Source: Corallococcus coralloides DSM 2259
GTDB lineage: Bacteria; Myxococcota; Myxococcia; Myxococcales; Myxococcaceae
Reading direction: 5' to 3'
Length of the DNA stretch: 64,000 nucleotides
Assembly (NCBI RefSeq): GCF_000255295.1
Contig: NC_017030.1
Coordinates: forward strand, 3,100,001 to 3,164,000
The position numbers and the translations under genes were made by a program. The notes under the pieces are model-generated. The model was not told where the DNA came from and made no database searches. It saw nothing but the letters and a program-made list of their open reading frames with translations. How positions within the stretch are numbered: the first letter of the stretch is position 1; every line of letters starts with the position of its first letter. Shown here in pieces: positions 51,352 through 61,200 of this stretch.

Positions 51352-52152
51352 ATGCACCTGCAGATGACGAGTCGCCTCCTGGCGGCTGCGTTCCTGAGCC
51401 TGGTGGCTGGTTGCCAGGGTGAGCCAACGCAGTCTCCCGAAGGTTCTCAGTCCGCGACGCTGTCCGCCAAGGCGGATTGCGTGCAGCGGTTCGACGGCAT
51501 CACCACCTGCGCCAAGGGCAACGCGACCCTGGCCACCTCCGAGAAGGGCGTGCAGGTCCTCGGGCTGAAGGACGCGAAGACGGACGGCGTCTCCAGCACG
51601 TTCAACGCCGGCATCACCTGGTCCCAGCAAGCGCAGATCCGCGTGGGCAGCCAGAACGGCAGCATCACCCTGTCCGCGCGTGACGGCGATCAGGTCGTCA
51701 GTGCGCTGCGCATCACCTCCAGCGCCGACCGCGTGGTGAACGTGACTCCGGCCTTCACCGGTTCGTCCGAGGGCAACTACCGGATGAACGTGTACCGCGA
51801 CGGCCGGCTGGTGAGCACCACCCACCAGCCTGCGTCCTTCTCCATCACGTTCTACGACTGGTGGTCCTTCGTGAACTGGTGGAATTCCCACTGGAACTTC
51901 TTCAACTGGCGTCACTACGTCCACGGCGGTGACCGCAGCCTCGACGGTGCCTGCGCCTGGCGCATTGGCTCGCCGGGCACGACGTTCTCCGTCCGGGGCG
52001 CGGACGGCAAGACCGTCGTCGGCGACACGGCGGAGTTCGTCGAGGAGATTGGCGACGGCGCCTACCCGTACCGCCACTTCTCCGGCATCGACGTGAACGC
52101 CAGCGCGACGGACTTCCTCGTCACGGGCGAGTCCTTCGGCCAGGAGAAGTAA
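51352..52152 (+). CDS. Lipoprotein with a striking Trp-rich segment
   Basis: The start is ATG 51352 (GAGG nine bases upstream); ATG 51364 is possible. The 266-residue product has a lipoprotein signal ending SLVAGC. The mature part is beta-strand-like and has an extraordinary aromatic patch near residues 165-195. Six tryptophans plus several Phe, Tyr and His occur in about 27 residues (DWWSF, NWWNSHW, NFFNWRHY). Such patches bind carbohydrates, membranes or haem-like ligands. The family is not recognised. It lies 84 bases before the di-haem oxidoreductase gene on the same strand and could be its partner. Confidence 0.82.
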   Translation: MHLQMTSRLLAAAFLSLVAGCQGEPTQSPEGSQSATLSAKADCVQRFDGITTCAKGNATLATSEKGVQVLGLKDAKTDGVSSTFNAGITWSQQAQIRVGSQNGSITLSARDGDQVVSALRITSSADRVVNVTPAFTGSSEGNYRMNVYRDGRLVSTTHQPASFSITFYDWWSFVNWWNSHWNFFNWRHYVHGGDRSLDGACAWRIGSPGTTFSVRGADGKTVVGDTAEFVEEIGDGAYPYRHFSGIDVNASATDFLVTGESFGQEK

Positions 52153-52164
52153 GCTGTTCCTCCG

Positions 52165-52193
52165 CCGGGTGGGAACTCCGTGTTCCCGCCCGG
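52165..52193 (+). terminator. Hairpin between lipoprotein and di-haem oxidoreductase
   Basis: A 12-bp stem with one G-T pair (CCGGGTGGGAAC / GTTCCCGCCCGG, 5-base loop) lies 13 bases after the stop codon, followed by a T/G-rich stretch. It probably reduces read-through into the next gene. Confidence 0.6.
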
Positions 52194-52236
52194 TGGTGTG
52201 TGTCGGTCTTTGTCTTCTCGTCGAGGAGTCGTGACG

Positions 52237-53619
52237 ATGCGCGTGCCCTGGTCTCTCGCAGGCATCTCCGCCGGAGCGCTGCTCATCGGCGCAGCGTGGG
52301 CCACCGTCGTCCGCCGCCCTGAACCCCTGGTGCTGGGCGCGCTACCTCCCGTCGTCCTGCCGCACGTGGAGCAGTCCGGTGGGGCCACCACGGTGGCGGA
52401 CACCGGCCGCAATGCCTTCGGGCGCGCGCCCATGAACATGCCGCGCTCGCGCTGGCCGGACTTCTACGCGGGCAAGGGTGTGTTCGACCGCGACTGGAGC
52501 GACTCGCGCCTGCGTGCCGCCGTGGCCGGTCCCTTCTTCAGCGCCACCGGCTGCATGACCTGCCACGTGAAGGACGGCCGGGGCCAGCCGCCCGCGAGCC
52601 CCACGGAGGCGCCCGTCTCGCTGGCGTTCCAGCTGAGCGCGCCCGACGGCGCCGGTCCCCACCCGCTGTACGGCATGCAGCTGGACGCGCACGCCGTGGA
52701 GGGCCAGGTCCCCGAGGGCCACGTCCGCGTCGACTTCGAGGAGACGCGCGGCACCTTCGCCACCGGTGAGCCGTACTCGCTCGTGCGCCCGCGCTACCAG
52801 TTCCAGGGGCTGGTGCATGGCCCCCTGGGCGACGGCGCCCTGTTCTCCGCCCGCGTGTCGCCCGTGAACTTCGGCCTGGGCCTGCTGGAGGCGCTGCCGG
52901 AGGCCGACATCGTGGCCCGCGCCGACCCCGAGGACCGCGACCAGGACGGCATCTCCGGCCGGGTCAACCGCGTGCTCGACGTGGAGACGGGTGAGACGCG
53001 CCTGGGCCGCTTCGGGTGGAAGGCCAACCAGCCCACGCTGCGCCAGCAGGTGGCGCATGCGCTCGTGGCGGACATGGGCGTCACCACGACGCTCTACCGC
53101 CAGGAGCAGGGCCGGGACGCACCGGGTGAGCCGGAGGTGTCCCAGGACGACATGGACCTGCTGATGATCTACATGCGCCTGCTCGCCGTGCCCAAGCGGC
53201 GCGACTGGGAGGCGCCGGAGGTCCAGCGGGGCCATGCCGTCTTCCGCGCCATCGGCTGCGCGGCGTGCCACGTGGACACGCCCCAGGAGACGGGGCCCGT
53301 GGAGGGCTTCGACGAGGTTTCCCGTCAGGTCATCTACCCCTACACGGACCTGCTGCTGCACGACCTGGGCGAGGGCCTGGCGGACGGGCGTCCGGACGGG
53401 CTGGCCACGGGCAGCGAGTGGCGCACGCCGCCCCTGTGGGGCATTGGACTGGTGGAGGCCGTCAACCGGCACACCCGCTTCCTGCATGACGGCCGGGCCC
53501 GCTCCCTGGAGGAGGCCGTCCTCTGGCACGGAGGGGAGGCGGCCTCCGCGCAGGCTCGCTACGTGCGGCTGCCCCGGGAGGACCGGGCCGCGCTGCTCGC
53601 CTTCCTGAAGTCGCTCTGA
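52237..53619 (+). CDS. Di-haem oxidoreductase (DHOR, 'thiol oxidoreductase' family)
   Basis: The start is ATG 52237, eight bases after GAGGAG. The 460-residue product has an N-terminal hydrophobic signal segment or anchor (ISAGALLIGAAW). It has two CxxCH haem sites, GCMTCH near residue 106 and GCAACH near 345. The middle region carries conserved features of the di-haem oxidoreductase family, such as GRAP.N, DGISGR and RFGWKA, and the C terminus carries the WRTPPLWGIG and HDGRA motifs. In other bacteria these periplasmic enzymes often lie with imelysin-like iron-regulated proteins. No imelysin is present here, only the Trp-rich lipoprotein. The redox partner is unknown. Confidence 0.9.
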   Translation: MRVPWSLAGISAGALLIGAAWATVVRRPEPLVLGALPPVVLPHVEQSGGATTVADTGRNAFGRAPMNMPRSRWPDFYAGKGVFDRDWSDSRLRAAVAGPFFSATGCMTCHVKDGRGQPPASPTEAPVSLAFQLSAPDGAGPHPLYGMQLDAHAVEGQVPEGHVRVDFEETRGTFATGEPYSLVRPRYQFQGLVHGPLGDGALFSARVSPVNFGLGLLEALPEADIVARADPEDRDQDGISGRVNRVLDVETGETRLGRFGWKANQPTLRQQVAHALVADMGVTTTLYRQEQGRDAPGEPEVSQDDMDLLMIYMRLLAVPKRRDWEAPEVQRGHAVFRAIGCAACHVDTPQETGPVEGFDEVSRQVIYPYTDLLLHDLGEGLADGRPDGLATGSEWRTPPLWGIGLVEAVNRHTRFLHDGRARSLEEAVLWHGGEAASAQARYVRLPREDRAALLAFLKSL

Positions 53620-53756
53620 GGCTCGGAGGCACGGACGAGCCGCCTTCCCGTCCGGACTGCGGCCAGGAGGACCGTCGTCTGGAGGAGCTTCGGCTTCCGG
53701 AGGGGCACGGAACGGTGGACGCCCCGGGCCCTTGGGCTACCCTGCGGGCCCCCTTC

Positions 53757-55205
53757 ATGCAGCCTCAAGCTCCCATCCCCGATGACGCCCCCGACGTCCC
53801 GCTCGCGGTCGACCTGGACGGGACGCTGGTGCGCACGGACACGCTGCACGAGAACCTGCTCGTGCTCCTCAAGCACGCGCCGTGGCTGCTGCTGCTGGTG
53901 CCGTTGTGGGTGCTCCGGGGCAAGGCCTTCTTCAAGGCGGAGGTGGCCCGCCGCGCGCGGCTGGACGTCACCTCGCTGCCGTACAACGCGGACGTGGTGG
54001 CCTTCCTGCGCGAGGAGCACGCCCGGGGGCGGCGGCTCGTCCTCGCCACGGCCGCGGACCGGAGCATCGCCGACGCGGTGGCCGCCCACCTGGGCCTCTT
54101 CCACACCGTGGTCGCCAGTGAAGGCGGGGTGAACCTGTCCGGCGCGCGGAAGCTGGAGCGGCTGCGCGAGCTGCTGGGCCGCTTCGACTACGCGGGCAAC
54201 GACGCGGTGGACCTGCACCTGTGGCGCGAGTGCCGGCAGCTCATCGTGGTGCATGCGCCGGCGGGCGTGTTGCGCCAGGCCCAGGGACTGGGCCGCCCCG
54301 TGCACCGCGTCTTCGAGGCCCCTCCTGGCGGGCTGCGCCCCTGGGTGAAGGCGCTGCGGGTGCACCAGTGGGCGAAGAACGCGCTCGTGTTCGTGCCGGT
54401 GCTGGCGGCGCACAAGGCCACCCAGGGCGGCATGGCCCCGCGCGCGGTGCTGGCGTTCCTTGCGTTCAGCCTCTGCGCGTCCAGCGTGTACATCATCAAC
54501 GACCTGCTGGACCTGGCTTCGGACCGGCGGCACCCGTCCAAGTCCCTGCGGCCCTTCGCGTCCGGGGCCCTGCCGGTGCGCGCGGGCGTCATGCTGGCGC
54601 CGCTGCTGCTGGTGGGCGCCGCGGCGCTGGCGCTGGCGACGCTGCCCCTGTCGTTCTCCGGGCTGCTGGCCGCGTACTTCGTGCTCACGCTCGCGTATTC
54701 GCTGCGCCTCAAGCAGGTGGTGATGCTGGACGTGCTGGTGCTGGCGGGCCTCTACACGGTGCGCATCTTCGGCGGCGCGCTGGCAGTGGGCGTGCCCACG
54801 TCGAGCTGGCTGCTCATGTTCAGCACCTTCCTCTTCCTGTCGCTGGCCCTGCTCAAGCGGCTGAGCGAGGTGCGGCGGCTGCGCCAGTCCAACGAGGTGT
54901 CCGCCCACGGGCGCGGCTACCTGGCGCAGGACTACGAGCAGCTCGCGAGCCTGGGCGCGGCGTCGGGCCAGGTGTCGGTGCTGGTGCTGGCCCTCTACAT
55001 CACCAGCAAGGAGGTCACGGCGCTGTATGCCCACCCGGAGCGGCTGTGGCTGCTGTGCCCGGTGATGCTGTACTGGGTGGGGCGCATCTGGTTGCTGGCG
55101 CACCGGGGGCTCGTGAACGAGGACCCGCTCGTCTTCGCGCTGAGGGACCGCGTCAGCTACGTCGTGGGCGTGGTCGCTGCGCTGGTGCTGTGGGTGGCGA
55201 CGTGA
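53757..55205 (+). CDS. HAD phosphatase-UbiA prenyltransferase fusion (decaprenyl-phosphate phosphoribosyltransferase type)
   Basis: ATG 53757 is preferred over GTG 53715 because the HAD motif DLDGT begins shortly after it; the ribosome site is weak. The 482-residue protein has a HAD domain (about 15-190, DLDGTLVRTD, TAADRS). A UbiA domain (about 200-480) has eight or nine membrane helices, the polyprenyl-diphosphate motif NDLLDLASDRRHPSK and the second Asp motif in YSLRLKQVVMLDV. With dprE1 and dprE2 following, it should transfer 5-phosphoribosyl from PRPP to polyprenyl phosphate. The HAD part is a good candidate for removing the 5-phosphate, a step done by a separate protein in mycobacteria. 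It is the first gene of a three-gene operon. Confidence 0.9.
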   Translation: MQPQAPIPDDAPDVPLAVDLDGTLVRTDTLHENLLVLLKHAPWLLLLVPLWVLRGKAFFKAEVARRARLDVTSLPYNADVVAFLREEHARGRRLVLATAADRSIADAVAAHLGLFHTVVASEGGVNLSGARKLERLRELLGRFDYAGNDAVDLHLWRECRQLIVVHAPAGVLRQAQGLGRPVHRVFEAPPGGLRPWVKALRVHQWAKNALVFVPVLAAHKATQGGMAPRAVLAFLAFSLCASSVYIINDLLDLASDRRHPSKSLRPFASGALPVRAGVMLAPLLLVGAAALALATLPLSFSGLLAAYFVLTLAYSLRLKQVVMLDVLVLAGLYTVRIFGGALAVGVPTSSWLLMFSTFLFLSLALLKRLSEVRRLRQSNEVSAHGRGYLAQDYEQLASLGAASGQVSVLVLALYITSKEVTALYAHPERLWLLCPVMLYWVGRIWLLAHRGLVNEDPLVFALRDRVSYVVGVVAALVLWVAT

Positions 55206-55218
55206 CGGGAGCGTGGCG

Positions 55219-56583
55219 ATGAGCACGTCGGATTCCTGGGGCCGCTTCCCCCGCGTGGAGCAGCGGACGCGCGCGCTGACGTGGCGCTCGGACGCGCTGC
55301 CCCAGGTGGACGGCCCCGTCCTGCCGCATGGCCTGGGCCGCAGCTACGGCGACTCGTGCCTCAACGGCGGGGGCACGGTGCTGCTCACCGCGGGCCTGGA
55401 CCGGCTCATCGACTTCGACCCGACGACGGGCGTGGTGCGCTGTGAGTCGGGCGTGTCGTTGGACACGCTGTTGCGGCTGGCCGTGCCGCGCGGCTGGTTC
55501 CTGCCGGTGACGCCGGGCACGAAGTTCGTCACGGTGGGCGGCGCCATCGCCAACGATGTGCACGGGAAGAACCACCACCGGGTCGGAACGTTCGGCCGGC
55601 ACGTGCGCAGGTTCGAGCTGGTGCGCTCGGACGGCAGCCGCCGGATGTGCTCGCCCGACGAGAACCCGGACTGGTTCGGCGCGACGATTGGCGGGCTGGG
55701 GCTCACCGGGCTTGTCACCTGGGCGGAGGTGCAGCTCACGCCCATCCGCAACCCCTTCGTGATCCAGGAGACCGTCCCGTTCGAGAACCTGGACGGCTTC
55801 ATGCGCGTGTCCGCGGAGTCCGAGGCGGACTCCGAGTTCACCGTGTCGTGGGTGGACTGCCTGGCGCGGGGGCGCAAGCTGGGGCGTGGCCTGTTCTACC
55901 GGGGCAACTTCGCGCCCACGCAGTTCGACCGGCTGCCCCTGGCCAAGAGCCACCTGTCACATCGCAGCGGGCTCGCGGTGCCCATCGACCTGCCGGGCTT
56001 CTGCCTCAACCGGCTGTCGGTGTCCGCGTTCAACTTCCTGTACTACCACCGGGAGCGGATGAAGCCGTCTCCCCGTCTCGTGCACTACGACCCGTTCTTC
56101 TACCCGCTCGACAGCGTGTACGGCTGGAACCGCATCTACGGCCGCCGGGGCTTCCTCCAGTTCCAGTGCGTGGTGCCCCACGCCACCGCGCGCGACGCGC
56201 TGAAGGAGCTGCTGGAGCGCAGCGCCCGAGGCGGGCTGCCCAGCTTCCTGTCCGTGCTCAAGACGTTTGGCGACCTGCCGTCACCCGGGTGGTTGTCCTT
56301 CCCGCGCCCCGGCTACACGCTGGCCCTGGACTTCGCCAACCAGGGGGAGAAGACGTGGAAGCTGGTGGAGTCGCTGGACCGCGTGACGCGCGAGGCGGGC
56401 GGGGCGGTGTACCCGGCCAAGGACGCGCGCATGAGTCCGGAGAGCTTCGCGGCGTACTTCCCCAAGCGCGAGCAGTTCTCCGCGTACATCGATCCCGCGT
56501 TCTCCTCCTCCTTCTGGCGCCGGGTGAACCCGGTGCCGCTGCCCCTGCCCGCGCAGGAAGACCGTCAGGCCGCCCTCCAATGA
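55219..56583 (+). CDS. dprE1: DprE1-like FAD-dependent decaprenylphosphoryl-ribose oxidase
   Basis: The start is ATG 55219 (GGGAGC upstream), 13 bases after the UbiA stop. The 454-residue flavoprotein carries the DprE1 series GLGRSYGD, NGGG, PVTPGT, TVGGAIANDVHGKNHH and ATIGGLGLTG. The C-terminal YPAKDAR has Lys401, equivalent to Lys418 of the mycobacterial enzyme. It oxidises the 2-hydroxyl of polyprenyl-phosphoryl ribose. At the position of Cys387 in Mycobacterium tuberculosis, the residue attacked by benzothiazinones, it has Ala369 (GYTLALDF). Its stop overlaps the next start (ATGA). Confidence 0.92.
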   Translation: MSTSDSWGRFPRVEQRTRALTWRSDALPQVDGPVLPHGLGRSYGDSCLNGGGTVLLTAGLDRLIDFDPTTGVVRCESGVSLDTLLRLAVPRGWFLPVTPGTKFVTVGGAIANDVHGKNHHRVGTFGRHVRRFELVRSDGSRRMCSPDENPDWFGATIGGLGLTGLVTWAEVQLTPIRNPFVIQETVPFENLDGFMRVSAESEADSEFTVSWVDCLARGRKLGRGLFYRGNFAPTQFDRLPLAKSHLSHRSGLAVPIDLPGFCLNRLSVSAFNFLYYHRERMKPSPRLVHYDPFFYPLDSVYGWNRIYGRRGFLQFQCVVPHATARDALKELLERSARGGLPSFLSVLKTFGDLPSPGWLSFPRPGYTLALDFANQGEKTWKLVESLDRVTREAGGAVYPAKDARMSPESFAAYFPKREQFSAYIDPAFSSSFWRRVNPVPLPLPAQEDRQAALQ

Positions 56584-57317
56584 AGAAAGTCATCGTCCTC
56601 GGCGCCACGAGCGCCATTGCCCAGGCCACGGTGCGGCTGCTCGCCGCGCGCGGGGCGTCGCTGTACCTGGTGGGCCGCAACGCCGCGAACCTGGAGGCGG
56701 TGGCCCGGGACGCGTCCACGCGCGGCGCGCAGAAGGTGGAGTTCCGCGCGCTGGATTTGAATGACTGCGAAGCGCACGCGAGCCTCGTGGAGCGCGCGTG
56801 GCAGGCCCTGGGCGGACTGGACGGGGCCGTGCTGGCGCATGGCGTGCTGGGCGACCAGACGGAGAGCCAGCGCTCGTGGGCGGCGGCGGAGGTGGTGCTG
56901 CGCACGAACTTCCTCTCCGCCGCGTCGCTGCTGACGGAGCTGGCCAACCGCTTCGAGGCGCAGAAGGCCGGCACGCTGGTGGTGATTTCGTCGGTGGCGG
57001 GAGACCGGGGCCGGCAGAGCAACTACGTCTACGGCGCGTCCAAGGGCGCGCTGAGCGTGTTCCTCCAGGGCCTGCGCAACCGCCTGGCGAAGTCCGGCGT
57101 GGCGGTGGTGACGGTGAAGCCCGGCTTCGTGGACACGCCGATGACGGCCCACGTGCCGAAGAACAAGCTCTTCGCGTCGCCGGAGCAGGTGGCGCGCGGC
57201 CTCTTGAAGGCCGCGGACGGGCGCAAGAACGAGGTCTACGTGCCCGGCTTCTGGGCGCTCATCATGCTCATCATCAAGAGCATCCCGGAGCCCGTGTTCA
57301 AGCGGCTGAAGCTCTAG
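56580..57317 (+). CDS. dprE2: DprE2-like short-chain reductase
   Basis: The 245-residue SDR starts at ATG 56580 inside the ATGA overlap with dprE1. It has GATSAIAQA as the NAD(P) loop, a catalytic Ser in ISSVAG, and Tyr-x3-Lys in YGASKG. The C-terminal amphipathic segment (LIMLIIKSIPEPVFKRL) probably sits on the membrane. Together with DprE1 it would epimerise polyprenyl-phosphoryl ribose to polyprenyl-phosphoryl D-arabinose, the donor for arabinofuranosyl transferases. No such transferase lies in the window. Confidence 0.9.
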   Translation: MKKVIVLGATSAIAQATVRLLAARGASLYLVGRNAANLEAVARDASTRGAQKVEFRALDLNDCEAHASLVERAWQALGGLDGAVLAHGVLGDQTESQRSWAAAEVVLRTNFLSAASLLTELANRFEAQKAGTLVVISSVAGDRGRQSNYVYGASKGALSVFLQGLRNRLAKSGVAVVTVKPGFVDTPMTAHVPKNKLFASPEQVARGLLKAADGRKNEVYVPGFWALIMLIIKSIPEPVFKRLKL

Positions 57318-58237
57318 GCTTCCGCCGGGGCCCGCGGGGGCAGCCGGTGGAGCGGGGCGCAGTGGGGCGCGTGCGTCTGGAGGAACTGGAGCATCCGCTC
57401 CGCGCGTTCCGGGTCGTTCCGCTGGAGGGACTCGGCCCGGAGTGCCCAGGCGCAGAGCAGGCGGATCAGGATGAGGGGAGACTCCTCCTGGTGGTGCTCC
57501 AGGGCCCGCAGGCCCTCCGGCGTTGACTGGCCCGTGACGACTTCCGCGGAGTGGATGAGGACGTCGTAGAAGACGCGGCCCAGCTTGGCGCCGGGAACGG
57601 CGGGGTTGATGTCGGCCAGGGAGAGGGCCTCGCGGGCGAGCCTCCGTGCCTGCTCTGGGTCGTCCTTGCAGAGCAGGTGGAGGAGGGCGTCAGCGCTCCG
57701 CTCCATGGCCTGGAGCAGGGGCGCCTTGCTCCTCCAGTTCACTGCGTTCAATTCGTGGCGGGCCTGGGCGTCCTGCCCGTAGAGGATCCTCCCCAGGGCT
57801 CGTTGCTGCGCCCGGAAGACGTCCGCGTCGGGAAAAGGGCTGCTCGGAGGAAGGAGCTCATCCGTGAGCCGGAGGTAGGCCTCCGCGTCCGGGTGCTGGA
57901 GTGCCTCGGCCTCCCTCCTGCGCGCCTTGCGAACCTGGAACTGCCGCCAGGTCAGGCTTCCGCCCACGAGCACGAAGAAGAGGATGAGGAAGGGGAACAA
58001 CTGCTGGCCCAACCCCGGAGGAACCTGGGGCGTGGGGGTGGGCCATTCGCCGTCTCCGGTCAGGGGCGAGGGATGGGAGAAGGAGACGTAGAAGCCGTAC
58101 CAGACCGGCAGCAGGACGGCCCAGATGAGCAGGAGCTTCCGGAATGGATGGCGACCCAGCCATCCCAGGACGGGCACCTTGCGGAGCTGCTTGTCCGCGA
58201 CTCCGCGGAGATAGCGATTGTTTTCTTCGCGCGACAT
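57314..58237 (-). CDS. Membrane protein of unknown function with helical repeat tail
   Basis: The chosen start is ATG 58237, giving 307 residues. Two transmembrane helices lie at about 28-50 and 78-100, with a short loop of Pro-rich sequence between them. A soluble C-terminal part of about 200 residues is Ala/Leu/Arg-rich and helical, perhaps TPR-like. I do not recognise a family. It converges on dprE2 so tightly that both genes use the same CTAG for their TAG stop codons. Confidence 0.75.
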   Translation of the reverse strand: MSREENNRYLRGVADKQLRKVPVLGWLGRHPFRKLLLIWAVLLPVWYGFYVSFSHPSPLTGDGEWPTPTPQVPPGLGQQLFPFLILFFVLVGGSLTWRQFQVRKARRREAEALQHPDAEAYLRLTDELLPPSSPFPDADVFRAQQRALGRILYGQDAQARHELNAVNWRSKAPLLQAMERSADALLHLLCKDDPEQARRLAREALSLADINPAVPGAKLGRVFYDVLIHSAEVVTGQSTPEGLRALEHHQEESPLILIRLLCAWALRAESLQRNDPERAERMLQFLQTHAPHCAPLHRLPPRAPAEA

Positions 58238-58255
58238 GCGCGCACCGTAACCCCT

Positions 58256-58290
58256 TCCACTCCGTGCCTGAAAGACAGACACGGAGTGGA
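58256..58290 (-). terminator. 11-bp hairpin downstream of the NRPS gene
   Basis: A perfect stem (TCCACTCCGTG / CACGGAGTGGA, 13-base loop) lies 9 bases beyond the NRPS stop. No T run follows. Confidence 0.5.
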
Positions 58291-58298
58291 GGCTGTCT

Positions 58299-61200
58299 TC
58301 AACTGCCGGTGGCGTCGTTGGGCGTGAGCGCGGCCAGGGCGGACCGCAGGTGCTCGACGACAGGCCCGAGGTGCGGGTCCTGCATCAGCTCGTGGTGGCC
58401 GCCGGGGACTTCGTGCACCTGCAGTCCGCCACGCACGAGGGGCTCCCATCCGCGGTGACGCGGAGTCCCGGCGGCGGCTTCGCTGGCGCTCAGGAGCAGG
58501 GCGGCGCCGTCGTAGGGCTGGGGCACGTACTTCTCATGGGCGAAGAGGTTGGCCCGGAAGACGTTGAAGAGGGCACGCAGCTGCGCGGGGCCGGAGTGCG
58601 CGTCGAGGATGCGCGCCCGGAGTCCTTCCTGCAGCAGGTGGCCCAGCATTGCGTCGTCGTCCAGTGCCAGGGCTTCGTCCGGGGCGGAAAGCTCCTGGCC
58701 GAAGGCGGTGGCGGTGGCATGGGCGAAGGCGAGCCTCGCGCGGGCCTCGGAGTCGAGGTGCGTCTCGGACTGGGCAGGCTTCGTCAGGCCGTGGACGTGG
58801 GCGTCGATGAGGGCGAGCAGGTCCACGGCTTCACCGGCTTCGCGCAGCCTGCGGGCCATCTCGTAGGCGATGACGCCGCCCAAGGACCAGCCTCCCAGTT
58901 GGTAGGGGCCGTGGGGCTGCACGGTGCGGATGGCTTCGAGGTAGAGGCTGGCCATCTCCTCGATGGACTCGGCGACAGGCTGTCCGTCGAGGCCGCGCGA
59001 CTGGAGGCCGTAGACGGGCAGAGCGGGGCCCAGACGGCGCGCCAGCTCCGAGTAGGCCAGGACGTTGCCGCCGCCGGGGTGGACGAGGAAGAGCGGCCGG
59101 TGCCCGGGCTCTCCGCGCTCCAGTGGGACGAGGGGCGTCCAGGCCTGCGAGTCATCGCGAAGCACCTGGGCGAGTTGCTCGATGGTGGGCTGCTGGAAGA
59201 GGACGGAGAGGGGAATCGACTGGCCCAGGCGCTCGCGCACGGCGGCGACCATGCGCACGGCGAGCAGGGAGTGGCCGCCCAGCTCAAAGAAGCTGGAGCG
59301 GACGCCGACGGAGCGGACGCCGAGGACGTCCTCCCAGATGCGGGCGAGCTGCATTTCAAGCGCGTCACGGGGCGCGACGAAGTCCCGTGCTTCGACGGCG
59401 TGCGCATCGGGTTCAGGTAGGGCCTTGCGGTCCACCTTGCCGTTGGCGTTGAGGGGCAGCGCGTCCAGCACCACGACGGTCGACGGCACCATGTACTCGG
59501 GCAGGTGCTGCTTGAGGCCTGCCTTGAGTGAGTCCGCGTCCAGCGCGTGGCCTTCGCTCGCGGTGACGTAGCCGAAGAGGCGCTTGTCCGCGTCCGCGCC
59601 CCGGGCCACGACGACGGCCTCGTTGACGCCAGTGGTGGAGCGCAGGGCGGCTTCGACTTCGCCCAGTTCGATGCGGAAGCCCCGCACCTTCACCTGGAAG
59701 TCGACACGGCCGAGGAAGTCGACTGTGCCGTCCTCCCTCCAGCGGGCCTGGTCGCCCGTGCGGTAGAGGCGCTCGCCCGGAGTGGAGGCGAAGGGGTGGG
59801 GGACGAAGCGCTCCGCGGTCAGGTCGGGACGGTTCAGGTAGCCCCAGGCCAGGCCCTGGCCACCGACGTACACCTCACCCGCGACACCCACGGGCACCGG
59901 ATGCAGGTGCGTGTCGAGCACGTACACCGTGGAGTTGGAGAGCGGCCGGCCGATGGGGATGGCGCCTTCCACTTGCGCGCCGTGCTGCATGGCGAAGGTG
60001 GTGGAGAAGGTGGTGTTCTCCGTGGGGCCGTAACCGTTGATGAAGGTGGCGCCTTCCGGAATGCGCGCAAGGTGTTCGCGCACACGGGCGGCAGGCAGCA
60101 CATCGCCACCGGCGAGGACCTGGCGCACACCCGCGAGTGCGTCGCCCTGGTGCAGGGCCATCTGCTCGAAGAGGGCGGCGGTGAGCCACAGGGACGTCAC
60201 ACGGTGGTGACGCAGCTGGGCGGCCAGTTCCTCCAGGGAGAGGGAGTGCGGCGGAGCGAGGATGAGCTTCGCGCCGTGCAGCAGCGCACCCCAGATTTCG
60301 AGCGTGGACGCGTCGAAGGCAACGGGTGCGAACTGGAGCCACACCTCATCTGGCCCGAAGCGCATGAAGGTGCTGCCGAGCACGAGGCGGGTGATGCCCC
60401 GGTGAGGCACGCTGACGCCCTTGGGGCGGCCGGTGCTGCCGGAGGTGAACATCACGTAGGCGAGGGCTTCACCGTCCACGCGGACATCCGGCGGATGCGT
60501 GGGCCGCGAGGCAATCTCCGCGGACTGTGCATCCAGCCAGACGCGGGTGCCGGAAGCGGGCAACAGTGATGCGAAGGGCTCGTGTGTCAGCGTCACACTG
60601 ACGTCCGCATCCTCCAGCAAGGTGGCGATGCGGTCCACGGGGGCATTGCGGTCCACAGGGACGAAGGCCGCGCCCACCTTGAGGATGGCGAGCAGCGCCG
60701 CCACCAAGTCGAAGGAGCGTTCGACGGCGAGGCCGACGCGTGCACCGGGAGCGATGCCCAGGGCGCGCAGGTGATGTGCGAGCTGGTTCGCACGCGCGTC
60801 CAGCTGCGCATACGTCAGCGAGGCATCCCCCATAACGAGGGCGACAGCGTTGGGTGTGCGCTGGGCCTGCCGGGCGAAGTGGACGTGGACCGGCACGTCC
60901 GTTGGGCTGGCGGCGGCCGTGTCGTTCCACTCCACGAGGATGCGCTGACGCTCCTCGCCAGCGAGGAGGGACACCCCGGCCACGGGCTGCTCGGGCTTCG
61001 CGGCCACGGCCTCCAGCAGCGTGCGCAGGTGGGTGGCCATCCGCTCCATCGTGCTCCGCTCGAAGAGCGCAGTGCTGTACTCCAGCGTGCCTCGCAGCCC
61101 TTCGGGCGTCTCCGTGAAGAAGACGCTCACGTCGAACTTCGACGTCGACTGGGTGGATTCCAATCCGCGAAGCCGGAGCTCTGGCAGCCGCACGTCCTCC

